Positions 17,180 through 25,767 of a DNA stretch of 64,000 nt are shown in pieces. The position numbers and the translations under genes are program-made. Every line of letters begins with the position of its first letter. Position 1 is the stretch's first letter. Under the pieces are notes generated by a model, which was given only the letters and a program-made list of their open reading frames with translations, made no database searches and had not been told where the DNA came from. This DNA comes from Chryseobacterium shigense (lineage in GTDB: Bacteria > Bacteroidota > Bacteroidia > Flavobacteriales > Weeksellaceae): contig NZ_FTNY01000003.1 in assembly GCF_900156575.1 (NCBI RefSeq), forward strand, positions 248,001 to 312,000, read 5' to 3'.

Positions 17180-19206
17180 AATGTAAAGCTTACAATAAGT
17201 TTAAAATTTCTTCCGGGCATCGGATAATTCCGGACCACATCATAGTATTGATTAAGGACATTATTGACTTCAAAACCGGCTTTGACCTGATGGGAATGCC
17301 AGTTGAATTTTTTCTGAACAGATAAGTCATGGGTATACCACGGCTGCAGATAATTGGCTCTGATGTTATTCAGCTGTGCATCATAACGCTCTCCGGTGTA
17401 CATAAAACTGTAATTGAAACTCCAGTCTTTATAGTCTGCCATCATAGTAAAGGTTAATGCATGCCATGGCACATAGGAAATCTGGTCGCCGTAATAGTCA
17501 TCACTTTTATCCGTATAATCTCCGGCACGCTGATAGGTATAGCTTACCAAAGGTTTCAGTTTCACTTTATTGATATCAAATTCTGCCTGAACATTCACGT
17601 CTGCCCCAATGATTTTCACTTCACCCAGATTCACCATCATCCACCTGAAAAGATTGGTGGTAGGTACCGCAATAATCTTGTTCTCGACTTCATTATAATA
17701 ACCATCCACTTTCAAATAAATTCCTTTAAAAACCCTGTTATCATAGAGTTTCTGATACGTAAAACCCACATCATACTGATTGGTATACTCAGGTTTCAGC
17801 ATCGTATTTCCGATCATCGTGTAATACAGATCATTAAAAGTCGGCATTCTAAAAACTCTTTTATAAAAAGTCCTTATCGTAAAATCATTTGATTCAAAAG
17901 GCTGATAGCTCAGGAATGCAGAAGGAGTCCATTCGGTTTTATCAGGAGATTTCGCGTTCTTTTTTACATTTTCATGAACAAAAGTTCCGAGAAGGCTTCC
18001 TAAAAATTTAAAACGGTTCCACTGGTAGGTCGTAGCAAAAGCAACGAGTGAAGTATATCTTGTAGGATATGAAAAATCTCTTAGACTGGCATTGAGATTA
18101 TTATATTGAAAGTCAAAGCTTGCACTTACATCCCAGTTTTGAGCAATAGAATAAATATTGGAAGTGGAAAAATAGAGCTCTCTCTGAACATAAGAATTAT
18201 CTATCGGCAGAACGGTTGTCGCCACATTCACCGTATCTAAAAATCTTGTGTAGTCATAGGCAAACTTGGCTTTAACCTGAGTTTCAAACTTCGGAAAGAG
18301 CTTTTTCCTGAAACTGGCCTGGACAAAATAGTTTTCATCCAGCATCTGCTGTCCTTTAGGCCCGAAATCATTATTGACAACGGCGGTAGGAATTCCTCGA
18401 TCCGAAATATAGCCGTAACCTCGTACGCTCCAGCTGCCATTATTAACAGAACCATTAAAGCTGGTTTCAAAACGTTTAGCCCGGATGTAAGAATCATATC
18501 TTCTGGCAATCGTATCATTGGCAACAGATCCGTCAGAGTTTTTCTTTTCGTATTGATACTTATATAGTCCGTCGCTCTGTACAAATTCTGAGCTGAAACT
18601 TGCCGAAATTCTTTCTGAAAGCTTCTGTTCCACACGGAAGGAAGGATTCAATAAACTGATGGAGCCTAACTTCAGCTTTACCGTTAAGTTGGTCTTTTGA
18701 TCTCCTTTAAAAACAGGTATTTTAGGTTGCAGATAAATTGATCCGGAAGATCCGAAGTCCTTTGCGGGCTGAAAAATTTCACTTTTCTGACCGTTGTATA
18801 AAGAAATAGCTTCAAGATCATCGAGTGAAAACTTTCCAAGATCCACGATTCCGTTCTGAACGTTTCCCAGCTGGATACCGTCATAGAAAACACCCACATG
18901 CTGGCTTCCCATACTCCGGATATTCACCGTTTTCAGGCCGCCCATCCCGCCATAATCTTTGATCTGAACTCCTGAAAAATACCGTAACGCATCAGCCACC
19001 GACTGACTGTTCAGCCTTTCAAGCTGTTCACCGGAAAGTACCTGTGCAGGAAGAATTTCTTTAAAATCTTTTTTGTAAAGCTGGATAGGAAGAATCGTTT
19101 TCTCCCGGATGGTATCTCCGGATTGCGAGAATAGAAGTTGAGATGCTGCCACAAATAATGTGATAACGCCTTTTTTAAACTGTGAAGCCGTAAATTTTCT
19201 GACCAT
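17176..19206 (-). CDS. TonB-dependent cobalamin receptor, BtuB-like
   Basis: Outer-membrane active transporter, 676 aa. I place the start at 19206 (MVRKFTASQFKKG), which opens a signal peptide ending LLFSQSG; a longer frame to 19263 lacks one. The plug domain (about 40-150) has LPAQVLSGEQLERLNSQSVADALRY and GGLKTVNIRSMGSQHVGVFYDG. The 22-strand barrel fills the rest and ends in aromatic SFTL. The cobalamin riboswitch upstream identifies the ligand class better than the protein sequence does. It is the first gene of a four-gene operon. Confidence 0.88.
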   Translation of the reverse strand: MVRKFTASQFKKGVITLFVAASQLLFSQSGDTIREKTILPIQLYKKDFKEILPAQVLSGEQLERLNSQSVADALRYFSGVQIKDYGGMGGLKTVNIRSMGSQHVGVFYDGIQLGNVQNGIVDLGKFSLDDLEAISLYNGQKSEIFQPAKDFGSSGSIYLQPKIPVFKGDQKTNLTVKLKLGSISLLNPSFRVEQKLSERISASFSSEFVQSDGLYKYQYEKKNSDGSVANDTIARRYDSYIRAKRFETSFNGSVNNGSWSVRGYGYISDRGIPTAVVNNDFGPKGQQMLDENYFVQASFRKKLFPKFETQVKAKFAYDYTRFLDTVNVATTVLPIDNSYVQRELYFSTSNIYSIAQNWDVSASFDFQYNNLNASLRDFSYPTRYTSLVAFATTYQWNRFKFLGSLLGTFVHENVKKNAKSPDKTEWTPSAFLSYQPFESNDFTIRTFYKRVFRMPTFNDLYYTMIGNTMLKPEYTNQYDVGFTYQKLYDNRVFKGIYLKVDGYYNEVENKIIAVPTTNLFRWMMVNLGEVKIIGADVNVQAEFDINKVKLKPLVSYTYQRAGDYTDKSDDYYGDQISYVPWHALTFTMMADYKDWSFNYSFMYTGERYDAQLNNIRANYLQPWYTHDLSVQKKFNWHSHQVKAGFEVNNVLNQYYDVVRNYPMPGRNFKLIVSFTL

Positions 19207-19324
19207 TAGCTCATTGAGAATAATATTGACGCTAATGGATATAAGATAGCAAAGATAAAGCACAGCTTCTACTGTACAGCATCCTTGTTGTCCTAAGCTT
19301 TATTCCACGAAAGCATCAAACGTT

Positions 19325-19490
19325 CATCCTCTGGCAGGTCTTCTGACTTACTCCATTTTTGAAATCCTTCCCATTAAAAAACAGTGGATATACTCTTCAA
19401 AAACTTTGATGTGGAGCTTACAGCAGCGGGTCTGTCCCGGATTTTCACCGGATTCCCTTTTAAGTGCTTTTTACAGCGCACCAGATTGCG
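19325..19490 (-). ncRNA. Cobalamin (B12) riboswitch
   Basis: On the minus strand the RNA contains the core GGGAATCCGGTGAAAATCC, followed by GACAGACCCGCTGCTGTAAGC, and later the B12 box AAGTCAGAAGACCTGCC (19333-19349 on plus). This order and spacing are those of class I cobalamin riboswitches. A -7 box at 19492-19499 starts the RNA. No T-tracted terminator is visible between it and the receptor start at 19206, so control is probably at translation. Confidence 0.93.
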
Positions 19491-19491
19491 G

Positions 19492-19499
19492 CAAAGATA
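19492..19499 (-). promoter_or_regulatory. -7 promoter element of the cobalamin operon
   Basis: TATCTTTG on the minus strand, just upstream of the riboswitch. Confidence 0.65.
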
Positions 19500-19624
19500 G
19501 AAAATTATTAACACATGCAATACACTACATAATGAATTAATTTCCAGCATCATAAAAATAATTCTACTGAAATCTATGCGTGCAAGAGACCTCGTCCCTC
19601 ATTTATTAGTGAAACCTAAATTAT

Positions 19625-19660
19625 AAAAAACCTTATAGATTGTAGAAATCTATAAGGTTG
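19625..19660 (-). terminator. Terminator-like palindrome after the metal operon (repeat family)
   Basis: AACCTTATAGAT pairs with ATCTATAAGGTT around a 7-nt loop; on the minus strand a T run follows. It can terminate the operon ending at 19737. A close relative lies at 25940-25974. Confidence 0.7.
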
Positions 19661-19736
19661 ATTAACGGTAAATTATTGTCAATAATAACCGATGGCTTCT
19701 GCATCCTGCGTCATCCGGATTTCAACATCAATGAGA

Positions 19737-20693
19737 TCAAATGCCAAAATTGATAAAGACACTGAATCTGGATTTTGCTTCAATGTCACCGCTTGCCAGA
19801 TTGGAATAAGCAGGCAGCATGACTTCCCCACCCAGGCTGAACCTCTTATAGGAAGCTTCGAAACCGAGTTTTCCATATAAAGCGCTTCCTGCTGTTTTGG
19901 GCAATACTTCGTCAAACTGTTTGTTTTTATCATAGACTTCGCCCTGAAGTCCGGCTTTGGCAGAGAAAATAGTTTTTTCATTTCCTGCGAGCTGATAAAA
20001 ACCCGTTGCAGCATAATTCCACTGGTTTCCGAAACGGTAGTTCTTTTTGTTTTCAGTTTTTACGGTATAATCTGTGTTGATCAGCACAGCCAGCTTATTC
20101 TTTTGAAACTTATAATTCAAAGCGGCCTGATAGTCCCAGCTTCCGGTTCCCAATTGAAAACTTGGGTTGACGCCGGAAGCACCTTTTTCATCAAATTTTC
20201 CCAAAGGAATTTTCACTCCCAGACCACCGTTGAGCTGATGAAAATTATCTTTAGAACTGATGATCCGGTAGATTCCCATCAGGTTCAGATCTCCGATCCC
20301 ATTAATGTTGATATCGCCCTGCATGGTTTTCTTCTCATGAAAATGAAATGGCAGGCTGGCGTATACACTCAGCTTTTCTGTCAGTGGAATTTTCCCCCAA
20401 ACCTGCAGGGTATTGAAGTACTGATCCTGTGTGAGATCTTTTACAAAAAGGTTTTCTTTAGCTTTATAATGCTGGGCAAAATATTTGATCCCGATAAACT
20501 GAGGATTCAGTAAAGATTCAAAACCGGAAGATCCGTTTCCTGCTGCACAGCCACACGCATCGCAATCATCCAATACAATTTTATTTATAGGATCTGCGAT
20601 ATACAGACTGTCGTTGATTGTTTTAGCGTGACAGGCTAATGATAATGTCAGGCTCAGTATAAAAATTATGTTTTTCATGTTCATGATGCTCAT
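19737..20693 (-). CDS. Outer-membrane beta-barrel protein of the MbnP/MbnH-like operon
   Basis: A 318-aa exported protein with a signal peptide ending near residue 23. A short Cys-rich head (DDCDACGCAAGNG) follows the signal. The rest is an amphipathic beta-barrel (IKYFAQHYKAKENLF, VYASLPFHFHEKK) ending SVFINFGI, with the terminal hydrophobic residue typical of outer-membrane proteins. Its ATG overlaps the stop of the di-haem peroxidase gene by 4 nt (ATGA), so it belongs to that operon. Related proteins are usually labelled transporter. A role in moving copper or another metal is suggested only by context and by the Cys head. Confidence 0.68.
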   Translation of the reverse strand: MSIMNMKNIIFILSLTLSLACHAKTINDSLYIADPINKIVLDDCDACGCAAGNGSSGFESLLNPQFIGIKYFAQHYKAKENLFVKDLTQDQYFNTLQVWGKIPLTEKLSVYASLPFHFHEKKTMQGDININGIGDLNLMGIYRIISSKDNFHQLNGGLGVKIPLGKFDEKGASGVNPSFQLGTGSWDYQAALNYKFQKNKLAVLINTDYTVKTENKKNYRFGNQWNYAATGFYQLAGNEKTIFSAKAGLQGEVYDKNKQFDEVLPKTAGSALYGKLGFEASYKRFSLGGEVMLPAYSNLASGDIEAKSRFSVFINFGI

Positions 20694-21745
20694 TCTGCAA
20701 ATTTTGGATTAGAAATAAAGTTTTTATCGGATAAGGTTTTTAAAAAGGCGATGACAAACTGCTTTTCCTGCGTATTCATAGCAATTCCGATATGTCCGTT
20801 CTGTTTCAGCTGCGGATCCAGGTTCGAATTGTCTTCCACACTATCTGAATAGAAATTAAGAACTGCACTCAGCGTGTAAAATCTCCCATCATGCATATAG
20901 GGTGCGGTATATTCTACATTTCTTAGACTTGGTACCCGGAATTTCATCCAATCATTCTGGTCAAGGGTCACGCGGTGACGGCCCGCATCTTTGAACTGGG
21001 CATTGTAATACATCCCCGTATTCCTGAAACTTTCATCGGTAAATAATTCTCCGCTGTGGCAGGAAGCACATTTCTGGGTAAAAAGAGCCAATCCCTGGGA
21101 TTCCTCAGAAGTGAAATTTTCTATTCCCTGTTTAACCCTGTCATATTTGGAATCTGCGGAAATCATGCTGACCATAAACTGTGACAGCGCTTTTAAAACT
21201 CTTTCACCAGTCATATTTTCGTCACCATAAGCTGCCATGAAGAGTTTTTTATACGTCGGATCATCTTTTAATTTAGAAAGTACTTCCGGCATTGAACTGT
21301 CCATTTCATTGGCATCCGTGATCGGAATAATGGGCTGTTCATTCAGATTATGGATCACGCCGTCCCACATATATCTTTTCAGGAAGGCCATGTTTTGAAT
21401 GGGTGGTGCATTACGGATTCCAATTCTGTCGTCCACTCCATGACTAACCGTGTGGCCGTGATGCGTGAAAGCATTTTCCTGAATATGACAGAAACCGCAC
21501 GATATGGTATTGTTTCTGGAAAGCCTGCCTTCGTAAAATAATTTCCTACCCAGCTCTACTCCGTTTTTAGTCACCGGATTACCGGATGCATCGAACGTCA
21601 TTTCCGGAAAATACGACGGGAACTGCAATGAATAGGCCTCATCTTTTTCCAGCGGCTGCATTACCTCATCTGAACAGGACCAACAGCTCAGAAAAGTAAT
21701 GACCAGCAGCATTGTTTTTAATAAAATCCTAATCATTATGAACAT
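20690..21745 (-). CDS. Di-haem cytochrome c peroxidase / MauG-MbnH family protein
   Basis: A periplasmic lipoprotein-like enzyme of 351 aa with a hydrophobic N-terminus ending FLSCWSC. It has two c-haem motifs, CGFCH (about residue 83) and CASCH (about 230), and the family stretches GRKLFYEGRLSRNNTISC and APYMHDGRF. Members reduce peroxide or, as in MauG/MbnH, oxidise residues of a partner protein. The gene overlaps the end of the MbnP-like gene by 8 nt if it starts at ATG 21736, or by 17 nt from 21745. That pairing argues for the MbnH-type activity, in which a tryptophan of MbnP is converted to kynurenine. Confidence 0.85.
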   Translation of the reverse strand: MFIMIRILLKTMLLVITFLSCWSCSDEVMQPLEKDEAYSLQFPSYFPEMTFDASGNPVTKNGVELGRKLFYEGRLSRNNTISCGFCHIQENAFTHHGHTVSHGVDDRIGIRNAPPIQNMAFLKRYMWDGVIHNLNEQPIIPITDANEMDSSMPEVLSKLKDDPTYKKLFMAAYGDENMTGERVLKALSQFMVSMISADSKYDRVKQGIENFTSEESQGLALFTQKCASCHSGELFTDESFRNTGMYYNAQFKDAGRHRVTLDQNDWMKFRVPSLRNVEYTAPYMHDGRFYTLSAVLNFYSDSVEDNSNLDPQLKQNGHIGIAMNTQEKQFVIAFLKTLSDKNFISNPKFAE

Positions 21746-22556
21746 GATCTACTTTAAACATTGCAGTAAGGTTATTGGTAACATCCACCAAGTGCTGACT
21801 TGATCCCATCATCATATTATTTTCTGTAGTAAGGGAAAGTATTTTACTTCCGCTCAGAAACTGGTTGAAATCTGCAAGGATGTGAATGGAAGGTCTTACC
21901 TGAGCCGTTACTCTGGCGGTTGTCGGAAGATTCAACGTAATTTCCCGGTAAAGATCCGGCGTATTATTAGCCGTTACATTCCCCATATTTCCGGTGTGAT
22001 TCATAAATTCTGTATCTGCGGAAGCCGTTCCATATTTCCCTTCCAGTTTTACAAAAACGTAACCGGCTGCCCATGACCATGACATTCCTTTTTGCTTGGC
22101 TTTCGTCCAGAATTCTGCCTGACCGTTTTGTCCCAACAGATAAGCCTTCTGACTGATCCCCAGTCCGAATTTTACTTTCTTATAATTATTTTTCGGAATT
22201 CCGTTCAGATCAAGGTAAACAACTCCAGCAAAGGCATCTGCCTGATCAACGATGAAAGCCCCTTTATCAGGATTATTTTCATTGTATTTGAATTCATTTC
22301 CGCCTTCGTCAATCAGTGTGATGTTGCTGATAACATATTTTACAGCGGAGAAATTATGTTTCTGTCCTGCTGCTGAAGTCTGTACAGTTTGGTTAAGTAC
22401 GATATTCCCCAGGTTATTGAATCCGTTTTCAAATTTGATCTGAAGGTTTCCGGTTGAAGTATCCTGTGAATCGTCATCATCGCTATTTCGGCATGATGAT
22501 AAAGTGAATAAATTAAACGCAATACAGAGTAATGATAAAAATTTATAAATTTTCAT
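21729..22556 (-). CDS. MbnP family copper-associated lipoprotein
   Basis: A 275-aa lipoprotein with lipobox LSSC at residue 22. The MbnP-like domain (about 40-270) starts LQIKFENGFNN and includes FSAVKYVISNI, VYLDLNGIPK and the Trp/Gly block KGMSWSWAAGYVFVKLEG. In characterised MbnP proteins a Trp in an equivalent block is oxidised by the partner MbnH and helps bind copper. The protein ends with His residues (VDHVHND). It is the first gene of a three-gene operon with the di-haem enzyme and the barrel protein. Confidence 0.8.
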   Translation of the reverse strand: MKIYKFLSLLCIAFNLFTLSSCRNSDDDDSQDTSTGNLQIKFENGFNNLGNIVLNQTVQTSAAGQKHNFSAVKYVISNITLIDEGGNEFKYNENNPDKGAFIVDQADAFAGVVYLDLNGIPKNNYKKVKFGLGISQKAYLLGQNGQAEFWTKAKQKGMSWSWAAGYVFVKLEGKYGTASADTEFMNHTGNMGNVTANNTPDLYREITLNLPTTARVTAQVRPSIHILADFNQFLSGSKILSLTTENNMMMGSSQHLVDVTNNLTAMFKVDHVHND

Positions 22557-22966
22557 TTTGATTTTTTAAATTGAATTTTTAAAATAGAAAGGTTTTTGAA
22601 TGGATGAACATTCATTTTTTAACCACAAAAGGCTCAAAAGCTTTTTTGACACTTTAGTTATTTGAGTTGAAAGACTTTTGAATAAGAAGTTCACTTAAGT
22701 TTTTAAAAAAAATCAAAGATTTTTGATCCCGAATAAGAGGCGCAAATATCTGTGAAAATCTGTGCAGTTTTTGGTGAAAAATATCACCCCTAAGACACAA
22801 GCTATTGGACACTTCAGTTATTTAAAGTGAATTGAAAAACTGCATAGAAGAACACTTAAGCTTTTTAGAATTTTCGATTTTACATCCTAACTTTAAAATA
22901 GCAGGTATGACGAATTTCTTAAGAAAGTTCTTATGTTTTTGTGGTCGGTAAAGATTAAAATTGAAC
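22557..22966. repeat. Intergenic region with degenerate direct repeats
   Basis: No gene is visible in these 410 bp. Two related segments, 22648-22704 and 22808-22866, both begin GACACTT(T/C)AGTTATTT and end CACTTAAG(T/C)TTTT. They are separated by about 100 bp of low-complexity sequence. They look like a decayed intergenic repeat family. The promoter of the MbnP-like operon should lie at the left end of the region, but no clean -7 box was seen. Confidence 0.5.
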
Positions 22967-23335
22967 TTAAAAAACCGGTGGTTTGAAAATGTGTTTGAGA
23001 AACAGAAAAGAATAGGCTGTTTCGTAGGGAAAATTGAAGTGTACAGAAAGGAAACTTTCCGCTTTATTGATTTCTGTAATTTCAGGGAGTGTGCAGGTAT
23101 CGAGAATTTTCTGTCCTGAATTTTTGGTTTTGTTTAAAGGCGAAGAATCAGAATCATTTGTTTTTGCGAGTTCTTTGCTCAGGTAACATTTTCCGTTACA
23201 GTGAAGTTCCGGTTTACTTTTATTGATACAAAGAGTGGTGGAGATATAATCATAATTTACAGCATACTCCACCAGTGGGATCAGAGGCCTGAACACCATA
23301 TAAAGCGTGAGGAATATGCTGCAAATTAAATTCAT
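22967..23335 (-). CDS. Small exported Cys protein with C-terminal PP motif
   Basis: A 122-aa protein with an N-terminal hydrophobic segment (MNLICSIFLTLYMVF). It then has NYDYISTTLCINKSK and LHCNGKCYLSKELAKT, and it ends HIFKPPVF. It is clearly related to the 120-aa product at 25405-25767, which shares NYDYI, a CxGKCY motif, SKELAKT and a terminal IFxPP. The spaced cysteines could bind metal or form disulfides. It starts 2 nt before the SOD gene ends, so the two are co-transcribed. No function is known to me. Confidence 0.7.
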   Translation of the reverse strand: MNLICSIFLTLYMVFRPLIPLVEYAVNYDYISTTLCINKSKPELHCNGKCYLSKELAKTNDSDSSPLNKTKNSGQKILDTCTLPEITEINKAESFLSVHFNFPYETAYSFLFLKHIFKPPVF

Positions 23336-23337
23336 CT

Positions 23338-24012
23338 TTATTTTTTGCTTATCGCATCATCATATCTTTTACTTACCTCTTTCCAGTTCAGCACATTCCA
23401 GATGGCAGTAAGATAGTCTGCTCTCTTGTTCTGGTATTTCAGGTAATAAGCGTGCTCCCAAACATCAATTCCTAAGATTGGAGTTCCTTTTTCTTCCACT
23501 ACATCCATCAAAGGGTTATCCTGATTGGCTGTAGAGGACACGAATAGTTTTCCGTTTTTATCCACAGAAAGCCAAGCCCATCCTGAACCGAAACGGTCTG
23601 CACCTGCCTTGCTGATCTTTTCTTTGAATGCGTCCATGCTTCCGAAAGTTTCCGTAATCGCTTTAGCCAGTTTCTCAGAAGGCTGCGTATTTTTTACAGG
23701 AGTAAGAACCGTCCAGAAAAGCTCGTGGTTGTAATGTCCACCTGCATTATTTCTTACCGCTGGTGTAAGTTTAGAAACTCCTGAAAGGATCTGGAAAAGC
23801 GTTTGTTTTTCCTGTGGCGTTCCGGCAATCGCTTTATTCAAATTGGCAACATAGGCTGCAGCATGCTTAGAATAGTGAATTTCCATCGTCTGTGCATCTA
23901 CCGAACCTTCCAGTGCATTGTAGGCATAAGGAAGCGGGTTCTGCTTAAACTGCGCGAAGGCAAATTGCGCTGCCACTACGGCACTTAAAGTTGCTACTTT
24001 CAAAATCTTCAT
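23338..24012 (-). CDS. Exported Fe/Mn superoxide dismutase
   Basis: Converts superoxide to oxygen and hydrogen peroxide. The 224-aa precursor has a signal peptide (cleavage probably after AFA, residue 20), unusual for this mostly cytoplasmic family. Metal ligands are visible: His46 (EIHYSKH), His96 ([10 protein letters not shown]), Asp183 and His187 (DVWEHAYY). The outer-sphere Gln at 164 (ANQDNPLMD) points to the manganese type. The usual second His pair in the first helix reads HAAAY rather than HHAAY. It is placed among copper and haem proteins. Confidence 0.92.
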   Translation of the reverse strand: MKILKVATLSAVVAAQFAFAQFKQNPLPYAYNALEGSVDAQTMEIHYSKHAAAYVANLNKAIAGTPQEKQTLFQILSGVSKLTPAVRNNAGGHYNHELFWTVLTPVKNTQPSEKLAKAITETFGSMDAFKEKISKAGADRFGSGWAWLSVDKNGKLFVSSTANQDNPLMDVVEEKGTPILGIDVWEHAYYLKYQNKRADYLTAIWNVLNWKEVSKRYDDAISKK

Positions 24013-24319
24013 AACGTTTTGTTTTATGGTTTAACAATATTTTTTTATTTATAGAAGGGAAGCAGGACGATGGAAGCGCGAAGACATTTCTGTTTGAAGA
24101 CGACTATACTTCATCTACATTTCTTCATCTCATCTTTTTAACCCTCTGCATTCATGAGTTCCATCGATCATTATCCTGTCATTATCTTCTGCATGAAGAC
24201 TCCTCTACTCCATGATCTCAATTTCATTGGTCTTTTAATCATTGACATCAATGACCATCATTGATCATTATCCTCATCATTAACTTTCAGCTTCATTCTT
24301 CCATCTTCCTTTCCCTACT
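24013..24319. other. Non-coding interval between SOD and SCO genes
   Basis: About 300 bp, pyrimidine-rich on plus, with many ATC/ATT units. The 12-mer GATCATTATCCT occurs at 24166-24177 and 24263-24274. I see no gene, clear promoter or strong hairpin. Confidence 0.4.
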
Positions 24320-25003
24320 CTATTTCAATAATTTCTTAATATCCTCGATCAATATCTCTCTGTCGGGATGATACTTTCCGTTAAGTTTCGGAGTTTTCCC
24401 TTCCGGATCTTCATAATTCAATCCTGAGTAATACAGGATGGGCATATTGTCTTTATTGTATCTGCAACGGATATTTCCTTCTTTATCCACCAAAGCGATC
24501 ATTCCGCTGTGGTTAAGACTTTCGCTGTCGTCTTCCTTATCTCCCACGTAGATATTGAACTGGTCTGCCAGTTTTCCGATATAATCTCTGTCTCCGGTAA
24601 GAAAATGCCAGTCCGGAGATTTTGCACCGACACTTTTAGCATGTTCTTTCAATGCGGCAGGTGTATCATTTTCCGGGTCTATACTTATTGAAATGATCCC
24701 GAATTCAGGACTGTTGACCTCATCTTCAATAAATCTCATATTCCGGTTCATCACAGGACAAATCGTGGGACATCTGCTAAAGAAAAACTCTACCAGATAT
24801 ACCTTTCCCAGCATATCTTTATTGGTGATTTTTTTATTATTCTGGTCGGTGAGTTCAAAATCGGGAACCTTCATTACGGTATACAGATTCTTCTTGAAAT
24901 ATCCCATTCCAACCCCTATTCCCAGAAACAGCAGAGCGAAAATCGCAATCGGAATGATTACCTTTCTCTTGGCTCCGTTTTTGGTCTTATTATTTTTGGA
25001 CAT
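24320..25003 (-). CDS. SCO1/SenC family thioredoxin-like copper chaperone
   Basis: Helps build the CuA centre of cytochrome c oxidase or acts as a thiol reductase. It has an N-terminal membrane anchor (residues about 14-35), then a thioredoxin fold with the CxxxC copper site in FFSRCPTICPVMNRNM and the third ligand His in LNHSGMIALVD. The 227-aa length is typical. Its start overlaps the end of the YHS gene by 14 nt. The YHS-SCO pair and the nearby MbnP/MbnH-like genes make a copper theme likely. Confidence 0.9.
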   Translation of the reverse strand: MSKNNKTKNGAKRKVIIPIAIFALLFLGIGVGMGYFKKNLYTVMKVPDFELTDQNNKKITNKDMLGKVYLVEFFFSRCPTICPVMNRNMRFIEDEVNSPEFGIISISIDPENDTPAALKEHAKSVGAKSPDWHFLTGDRDYIGKLADQFNIYVGDKEDDSESLNHSGMIALVDKEGNIRCRYNKDNMPILYYSGLNYEDPEGKTPKLNGKYHPDREILIEDIKKLLK

Positions 25004-25265
25004 ATTTCTCAGGATTTTTTTTGAACTCGTCCTTACATAGACTACTGCAAAAACCGTACGTTTTATTTTTATAGACTGCCGTATCTTTCATATCATCTTC
25101 TGTTTTCATGTGACAGATAGGGTCTTCCGCATTGGCAAATTTTACTTTTTTAACCGTTGATTTTGAAGAGGCCGTGCTCTTTTTATGCTTTACTTTAGGG
25201 GTTTCCTGGCCACAGGCGAATAATGAAACTGACAATAGTGCAGTCAAAATAATTTTTGATTTCAT
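24990..25265 (-). CDS. YHS-domain lipoprotein
   Basis: A 91-aa lipoprotein with lipobox SLFAC at residue 18. A Lys/Ser-rich linker leads to a YHS domain (about 45-91) with DPICHMKT, YGFCSSLCKDEFKKNPEKY. YHS domains bind metals through the Cys residues and occur in copper-handling proteins. The overlap with the SCO gene means coupled translation. Function beyond metal binding is unknown. Confidence 0.85.
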   Translation of the reverse strand: MKSKIILTALLSVSLFACGQETPKVKHKKSTASSKSTVKKVKFANAEDPICHMKTEDDMKDTAVYKNKTYGFCSSLCKDEFKKNPEKYVQK

Positions 25266-25404
25266 TGTAATGGTCGATTGAAATTGATAGTATTATGAAT
25301 GTGTAAATTAATTTTTAACACAAAGATCAGCACCGCTTTTACAACATCAGGTCATAAAAAACGAAGACACTTTGAGAAAAAAAACTAAAAGAATAGTTGA
25401 ATAA

Positions 25405-25767
25405 TTAAGCTAAAGGAGGATGAAATATTCTGGAAAAATATTCCGAATGATGATCAAGACTATAATCAGAATGTATAGCCTCATCTTCAGGCTCAGATTC
25501 TTTCTGACCTAAAAATGAAAGGGTATCGTAAGAAACAAAAACATCCAGAACGGATATTTTGATGACCTGGGAATTGTTGGACTGTTTTTCAGTTTTCGCC
25601 AGTTCTTTGCTTACGTAGCACTTCCCTTTACACGTAGACTGAGGAATATTTCTATTCTCACAGAGATTTTTTACAATATAATCATAGTTCACGGCATAGT
25701 TCACCAATGGCAAAACAGGTCGTAATGCAATGGTAAAAATGATGAATATGGATATAAAAAGTCTCAA
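25405..25767 (-). CDS. Small exported Cys protein with C-terminal PP motif (TTG start)
   Basis: A 120-aa paralogue of the protein at 22967-23335. It has an N-terminal hydrophobic segment, then NYDYIVKNLCENRN, STCKGKCYVSKELAKTE, and a terminus reading RIFHPPLA. No ATG is available near the N-terminus; the frame opens with TTG at 25767. A -7 box TATATTTG (minus) at 25785-25792 would start transcription about 12 nt upstream of that TTG, which supports it. It leads into the YHS-SCO genes after a 139-bp gap. Confidence 0.68.
   Translation of the reverse strand: MRLFISIFIIFTIALRPVLPLVNYAVNYDYIVKNLCENRNIPQSTCKGKCYVSKELAKTEKQSNNSQVIKISVLDVFVSYDTLSFLGQKESEPEDEAIHSDYSLDHHSEYFSRIFHPPLA

Noticed and set aside
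12724..18899. Many plus-strand frames opposite the cobalamin operon
   Set aside because: All overlap strongly supported minus-strand genes and lack start signals or recognisable domains.
24100..24300. CRISPR-like or tandem-repeat array
   Set aside because: Repeated ATC/ATT units are irregular, with only one 12-mer repeated twice and no spacer periodicity.
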